A stretch of 21,804 nt of DNA from Balamuthia mandrillaris (lineage: Eukaryota > Discosea > Longamoebia > Balamuthiidae): positions 1 through 21,804 of the forward strand of contig JAVKOQ010000643.1 of the NCBI GenBank assembly GCA_031835245.1. The letters run 5' to 3'. The stretch's first letter is position 1. Each line of letters begins with the position of its first letter. The notes under the pieces were generated by a model. That model ran no database searches, had not been told where the DNA came from, and worked only from the letters and a program-made list of their open reading frames with translations. A program made the translations under genes and the position numbers. Below are positions 17,552-21,804 of the stretch, piece by piece.

Positions 17552-18641
17552 CCGCTCTCACATCAAACTCGAAATACAGTGAAACGGTGGCAACAGCCTG
17601 TGTAGATGGGCAAAACGGCATGGGCTCCGTCATTGGCAAGTTCTGCATGGAGCTGGCCATGCGCAAGGCCAAGGAAGTGGGCGTCGGCTGGGTGGTAGCC
17701 AGGAACGGCAACCACTACGGCATTGCCGGCTACTACGCCATGCTGGCCTCCCAGGAGGGCCTCATTGGCATGAGTTATTGCAACACATCACCAGCGGTCT
17801 TTCCCACGAGGAGCGCTTGTGCTGCACTTGGAACCAATCCGATAGCAGTGGCTGCTCCCAGTCAAGATCCTAAAGGCAAGTGCTCTTACTCGCATTTTCG
17901 TTCTTGTAGCTTCTTTCATTTGTCTCTGACTCCGTTGTTTGAACTCAAAACAAGATCCATTTGTGTTGGACATGGCGACATCGGCCGTGGCTTTGGGTAA
18001 AGTGGAATACAAGCAAACTCAAGGGCTCAGCGTGCCGTTTGGATGGGGCTGCGATGCAGAGGGCAAGTCTACCACGGATGCTAGGACTATTCTCGATGAG
18101 GGCGGCGGTTTGAGACCTCTTGGAGGCGAAGAGTCCACTTCGGGTTATAAAGGGTGGACTTTTTTAAACTTCTTTGTTCATTCTTTTCACCTGTCGCTTT
18201 CTAACTTATCTTACCAAAGGTATGGACTGGCAATGATGGTGGAAATCTTTTGCGGCATCCTCTCGGGCTCCAACTACGGCCCCAACATCCCTATTTGGCG
18301 CAGCAGCGACACCCAATGCAACCTTGGTACCTTTCTCCCTCTTCGAACAGCTCTTCTTTCCGCTCATACCATTCAATGCAGGATTATGTTTTGTGGCGGT
18401 GGATCCCTCTAAGTTCAATACTGGCTTCGAAGACAGGATGAGCGGTTTGATGCAGCAAATGAGGGAGCTTCCACCCAGCGAGCCAGACAAGCCAGTTTTA
18501 GTGGCGGGTGACCCTGAAAAGGCCACGCAGGAGGAATACACCGCCAGGGGAATCGCGTTGCACAACAACCTCATCCAAGAGCTGAAGAAACTGGCTGAAA
18601 CAATGAATGTGGAGCCATTGCCTTTGCTTTCGAGTGAGTAG
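16887..18641 (+). CDS. Ldh_2-family malate/L-lactate-type dehydrogenase
   Basis: Five exons (16887-17140, 17580-17875, 17955-18153, 18220-18326, 18382-18641) join into 371 residues, the usual size of the family. Motifs in order: DLRGVHSHG (51-59, containing the conserved catalytic His), VATACVDGQNGMG, NGNHYGIAGYY (128-137), NTSPAVFPT, DPFVLDMATS, GYKGYGLAMMVEI and a C-terminal NNLIQELKKLAE helix. This is the NAD(P)-dependent malate/L-lactate/sulfolactate/ureidoglycolate dehydrogenase fold, unrelated to classical LDH/MDH. The substrate cannot be decided from sequence. Donors are gtttgt, gcaagt, gtggac and gtacct. The second intron must use GC: only exon end AAAG joined to ATCC gives DPFVLDMATS, while the nearby GT breaks the frame. 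Intron 1 is repeat-filled. No targeting peptide is evident, so the enzyme is probably cytosolic. It converges on the SET gene with 22 bp between stops. Confidence 0.92.
17157..17551. repeat. (CT)n-(TTC)n-(CT)n tract in dehydrogenase intron 1
   Basis: Nearly the whole 439-base intron (17141-17579) is CT runs at both ends with TTCTTG and long TTC runs between. It is pyrimidine-rich on the sense strand. The 3' CT run ends about 28 bases before the acceptor. Confidence 0.95.
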
Positions 18642-18663
18642 TTTACTGTACCATTTTTTGTTT

Positions 18664-19368
18664 TTAAAGTTGAAGTCGACGTTGGGAGAAGGCTGCATCT
18701 CGTTGTTTTCTCTCGAGTTCTTTCTTCAAAGCGGCTAATTCTTCGTGATACATGCGACCTACCATGTAGCCAACGCAGTCACTGCTTCCACAGTAGCACT
18801 TTCGTTCTCCTTTTTCCAGTTCTTCCACGTTTCTTGGAGGAGGATAGCCATAGTCATAGCTTTTTGTTTTTCAATCAGCTCTCAACCAGCACCAGACAAA
18901 CGGAACAAGAACAAACCTTAGCTCTTCCCCTTGCAGAATGAGGCGATTGGAGTAGATGAAGATGCGACCTTTTTCGCTCCATACGTCAGAGCTGCAGTTG
19001 GGGTCGCAGGAGTGGTTGATGAAGCGCGCTGTGTTGTAAGAGACACTGCCATCGATCAACCACTCCTCATCCAAGCGATGAGTGTAGCACATGTCCTCCC
19101 ATGAGAGGCAGCGCCATTGAGACTCTTTGATCTTTGGACCAATGTACTCTATGATGCGAGTGTCTCTGGGGATGTTTTGCGTAGCAAACAGGCCAAAACC
19201 ATGAACGCCTTTTTCGTTTTGTTTTGGGTGATGTACTGTTAGAAGTGCATGGTTTGGCCAAAAATAAATGAAGGAAAGACGCGTGCACAAACCAGACTTC
19301 CGCGCCTCAGCATAGGGGGATACCGTCGGAGGGATCGCCTTCTCTTCTTCTTTCTTTTGCTGTTCCAT
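18664..19368 (-). CDS. Small SET-domain protein with post-SET cysteines
   Basis: Three exons (19368-19293, 19208-18917, 18859-18664) join at phases 1 and 2 into 187 residues. Both donors are gtttgt. It begins at ATG 19368; the longer open frame upstream would start at TTG. SET motifs: SGVHGFGLFATQNIP (25-39), IIEYIGPKI, RFINHSCDPNC (87-97) and GEELSYDYGYP (119-129). A post-SET triad CYCGSSDC (Cys144, 146, 151) follows, then a charged helical tail. These are the S-adenosylmethionine site, the catalytic pseudoknot and the zinc-cysteine cluster of protein lysine methyltransferases, often for histone H3. There is no pre-SET, PHD or DNA-binding region, so targeting must come from partners. Substrate is unknown. 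SET2/MLL-like ancestry is plausible but not shown. Confidence 0.9.
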
Positions 19369-19703
19369 TTTTTGTAGACAAAAAGCAAACGTCTGATTTT
19401 CGATTGGGCAATTGTGGAAATGTACGATTTCTAATTGGTCAACAGCTACAGGCAAAAATGATCATTGGCCTTCCGACCGCTCGCGCCCTTTGAGAAGACG
19501 AGAGAGGACGTTTTGTTCCTTGCCAGCATAGTAATGGCCGGTGAGCAGCCGTCTCCTTCCTTGCATTTTCTGCGTGTATGTGTGCGGCAGTACCTGCGCT
19601 GGGCCGAGTAGAATTTTCTAGGGTGGACAAGGAGAGGGAGGAAGACGATGTCTTTGTTGCAGTCATGACATTTTTCTTTTGCTTAGGTTTCAAAGGGAAT
19701 AAA
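19369..19703. other. Spacer between the BTB and SET genes
   Basis: This holds the 3' UTR of the BTB gene and the promoter and leader of the SET gene, both on the minus strand. A minus-strand frame at 19439-19867 overlaps the BTB gene out of frame and has no domain. No clear AATAAA was found on the minus strand here. Confidence 0.4.
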
Positions 19704-20627
19704 CTAGTCTGCTCTTTTGAGGTCTTGTTTGTTGTTACCGTTGTTGTTGTTGTTGTTGTTGTTGTTGTTGCCACTGCTCTTTCTTCGTTTGTTGTCCCGC
19801 TGACCTGCAATCTCGTTGGAGTGGTGGTGCTCTTCCGTCGTTTCGTTGCTTCGTTTTTGCGTTCCATAACGACCAGCCGTTCTGTGGGCTATCTCAGTCG
19901 GTTCCTCTTCGCCTTCTGCGCTATCTGCATCGGTCTCTCTATTCCTTTGATCCTCTTCTTTTGACGCTGTTCTTCTTCCTTCTTCATAGTCCCATCGATC
20001 CATGCTTGTTTGCGTTACCGTCCCTCGGTCCACTCTCCGTTCTTTCCTTTCTTTCTTTTCATCGTTTTCGTTCTCTGCCCCGTATTCTTCCTCTTCTTCC
20101 TCTTCCTCTTCTTCTGCTTCTTCGTCCCGGCTGTTTTCTCTCCGTTGAGCGCTTGTGCTTGTGGCGTCGTCCGTCCAACCGGGTGGAAGAGGAAGCAAGT
20201 AGAATTGGAGGTCCCGTTTCACCTTCTCCCGAGCGTACGCATCGAGACCTTTGGCATTCAACTCGCCTGTGCGGAGGTAGTCCAAGATCCGGTCAAAGAA
20301 CTTTGGGTTCCGGTCGATAAAGTAGGTTCCGTCCTCGCTGCAGGGCTCTCCCGCGCAGAGCATGCTCCAAAAGAAGTTGTTCTCGAAGCGTGAGAAGGAA
20401 GACTTGGACGTGGCGAACCGTTTGCCTCCCACGTCCAACAGCACCCGCTCCTTCACTTTGGAGTAGTTTGCGTGCATCAGATCAGCCACCTTCTTCATGT
20501 GGGCCTCCCTCTGCTCGATCGCCTTCTCCCGCTTTTCTAAGTTGGCGGCCACTCTGCGGTAGGCATCGATGGCCTGTGCGGTGATAGCTTCCAGGTCTTC
20601 CTCATCGCTGCGATAGTCGTTCTCCAT
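19704..20627 (-). CDS. BTB/POZ (T1, KCTD-like) protein
   Basis: A single exon of 307 residues from the ATG at 20627. Residues 10-60 form a charged helix or coiled coil. Residues 62-123 are a T1/KCTD-type BTB domain: VLLDVGGKRFATSKSSF, FFWSML and YFIDRNPKFFDRILDYLRTG. In animals such domains tetra- or pentamerise and often link substrates to Cullin3 ligases, or assemble potassium channels. There is no membrane segment here, so the channel option is excluded. The second half is low complexity: a Glu run, Asp/Arg/Glu-rich sequence, then a run of about ten Asn encoded by a (GTT)n plus-strand triplet repeat near 19740-19770. Partner proteins are unknown. Confidence 0.88.
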   Translation of the reverse strand: MENDYRSDEEDLEAITAQAIDAYRRVAANLEKREKAIEQREAHMKKVADLMHANYSKVKERVLLDVGGKRFATSKSSFSRFENNFFWSMLCAGEPCSEDGTYFIDRNPKFFDRILDYLRTGELNAKGLDAYAREKVKRDLQFYLLPLPPGWTDDATSTSAQRRENSRDEEAEEEEEEEEEEYGAENENDEKKERKERRVDRGTVTQTSMDRWDYEEGRRTASKEEDQRNRETDADSAEGEEEPTEIAHRTAGRYGTQKRSNETTEEHHHSNEIAGQRDNKRRKSSGNNNNNNNNNNGNNKQDLKRAD

Positions 20628-20873
20628 CTCTTTTTTTGTTTTTTTTTTCGTTTGTTTTTTTTGTGGACAAAAAACGACCTTTCGTGTCGTCACAGGGAGA
20701 TGATTTCTCGTGTCGACATATGAATCTGTCACAGATAAAGTCGACAAAAATGTGAGAAGAGAGAAGAGAGAAGAACAGAACTCGGATGGAAGAGAGAACG
20801 ATGAGGAGAGCATCGAAGAGAATGGTACAATATTTACAATATTTTCAAAACAAAAAAAAAATAAATACATGTG

Positions 20874-21804
20874 TCATGATGAGGAAGAAGAAGCAGAAGT
20901 AGAAGAATTTGGTGGCGAATGCGGCGAATGTTCGGCACAGTGCTTGCATATCCGCTGCAAGATAGGCTGCTCCACTCCTGGATACTTCAGCTCTCGTTCG
21001 TGTTGACAACAAGAGGCACAAAAGATACCGCTAAAACCATCAATAGCAACTTTAGTTACAAAGAACGAAAGCAAGAAATGACAAGAAAGAAAGAAATCTC
21101 TAGTATTATAGACGAACCCGCAGATTCTACAATGATGTCGCCGTAGAAACAAAGTAAACTCTGCTCCACACTCCATACAGTTGCGACAAAGTTCATCGTC
21201 TACCCACACCTTGCGATGGTGGTGGGTGATGAGCTCTTTGTCCACCTCTCTGTTGATCTGCTTTTCGATGAAGGACCCCACTGAGTGGCCTAAACCTCCA
21301 CCTGCTAAACCAAGTGTTGCTGCTCCGCCAGCACCAACTTAAAAAGAAAAAGATAACAAAGGAGAGAGAGAGCAGAGAGAAAAGAGGTTTTAGTACAAAT
21401 TAAACTTATGAACAAGAAATAAGAAGAAGAAAGAGAGCGAGGATAAGAGAGACAGAGACAGAGACAAAGAGGGAGGAAGAAAGAGCACGCGCGAGAGGGG
21501 GAGGAAGATAGAAGGAGAGGAGAGAGAGAGAGAGAAAAAGAGAAGAGAGCTAGAAAAGGTTACGACAAAGAAGACATAACGAGGATTAAATCAAACAGAG
21601 CAGGTGGATACATACGAATAAGAGCAGCAACAGGAGTACCAACCAAGCCCAAGGCGCCGCCTGCCACAGCGCCAAGCCCCGAGCCAAGACCCGCGCCCCA
21701 CAAAATGGATTTCAGGCGATAGGAGGCGGCGTTGATCCTGGAGGCCTTGGCCAAGGTAAAGACAGCCTCCTTCGTGTCCTGCTCAGCGTCCTCCACGTTC
21801 TCTT
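20874..21804 (-). CDS. Glycine-zipper membrane-like segment plus FYVE finger (5' part outside window)
   Basis: Three visible exons (21804-21616, 21337-21118, 21030-20874) join at phases 1 and 2. The start lies beyond the window; GTG at 21796 is internal. The last 185 visible residues hold a Gly/Ala-rich hydrophobic region with GxxxG spacing across the first splice site ([20 protein letters not shown], then [20 protein letters not shown]), a basic linker, and a C-terminal FYVE finger: [28 protein letters not shown] and RICKHC. All FYVE signature parts are present, predicting binding to PI3P on endosomes. The tail is Ser-rich. Donors are gtatgt and gttcgt. A glycine zipper could insert into or oligomerise on membrane. 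Combined with FYVE this suggests an endosomal or phagosomal protein, as inference. Confidence 0.85.
21361..21545. repeat. Purine-rich GA tract in the FYVE gene intron
   Basis: The 278-base intron (21338-21615) is almost all G and A on the plus strand, with GAGA and GAAGAA runs. It is therefore pyrimidine-rich on the sense strand, like the introns of the F-box and dehydrogenase genes. Confidence 0.9.

Noticed and set aside
19369-19455. Upstream extension of the SET protein
   Set aside because: It begins at TTG, not ATG; the ATG at 19368 gives a complete SET protein.
19439-19867. Minus-strand Thr/Ser-rich frame overlapping the BTB gene end
   Set aside because: Out of frame with the BTB protein, sharing the triplet repeat read as Thr instead of Asn. 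No domain and no separate promoter or start evidence.

Overview
The window is nuclear DNA from a eukaryotic protist. It has small spliceosomal introns that restore open frames at exact phases, an F-box protein, a SET methyltransferase, a BTB/T1 protein, a FYVE finger and Pol III tRNA genes with internal A and B boxes. A secreted five-repeat protein of the type 'CPDGS-PVNC-DPC...YCGGC', serine-rich coiled-coil proteins and simple-repeat-filled introns point to a free-living amoeba, perhaps an Acanthamoeba/Balamuthia relative. That placement is inference.

Layout. Positions 1-834 hold the 5' tip of a tRNA-Pro, a long hairpin and a TATA-like box. Then comes a secreted Cys-rich repeat protein (+, 835-2082). 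It converges, 18 bp apart, with a five-exon tail-anchored coiled-coil protein carrying a dynein-adaptor-like CC1 box (-, 2101-5526). Two tRNA-Pro genes follow, then a four-exon TatD/TATDN2-like nuclease (-, 6001-8081) whose first intron is mostly a roughly 680-bp pentamer array. From 8.2 to 13.5 kb is a gene-poor zone with six more tRNA-Pro genes on both strands, a fossil gag fragment of an LTR retrotransposon, and an F-box/Tudor-like gene (+, 11792-13477). Next is the most unusual gene: a single-exon type II membrane protein joining a CBM6/35-like module, a PL3 pectate lyase and a GT8 glycosyltransferase (-, 13941-16244). After it come a five-exon Ldh_2 malate/lactate-type dehydrogenase (+, 16887-18641) with a GC-AG intron, a small SET/post-SET protein (-, 18664-19368), a BTB/T1 protein (-, 19704-20627), and the 3' part of a glycine-zipper/FYVE protein (-, from 20874 past the window end).

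The genes do not form an operon or an evident pathway. Shared themes are: (1) eight complete tRNA-Pro genes plus one cut by the window edge, with two anticodons (five AGG, three TGG) and near-identical bodies; (2) introns with GTTNGT-type donors and A-rich acceptors; (3) long simple repeats kept in introns. Exon boundaries were derived by hand from reading frame, splice dinucleotides and family alignment from memory. No search was run.
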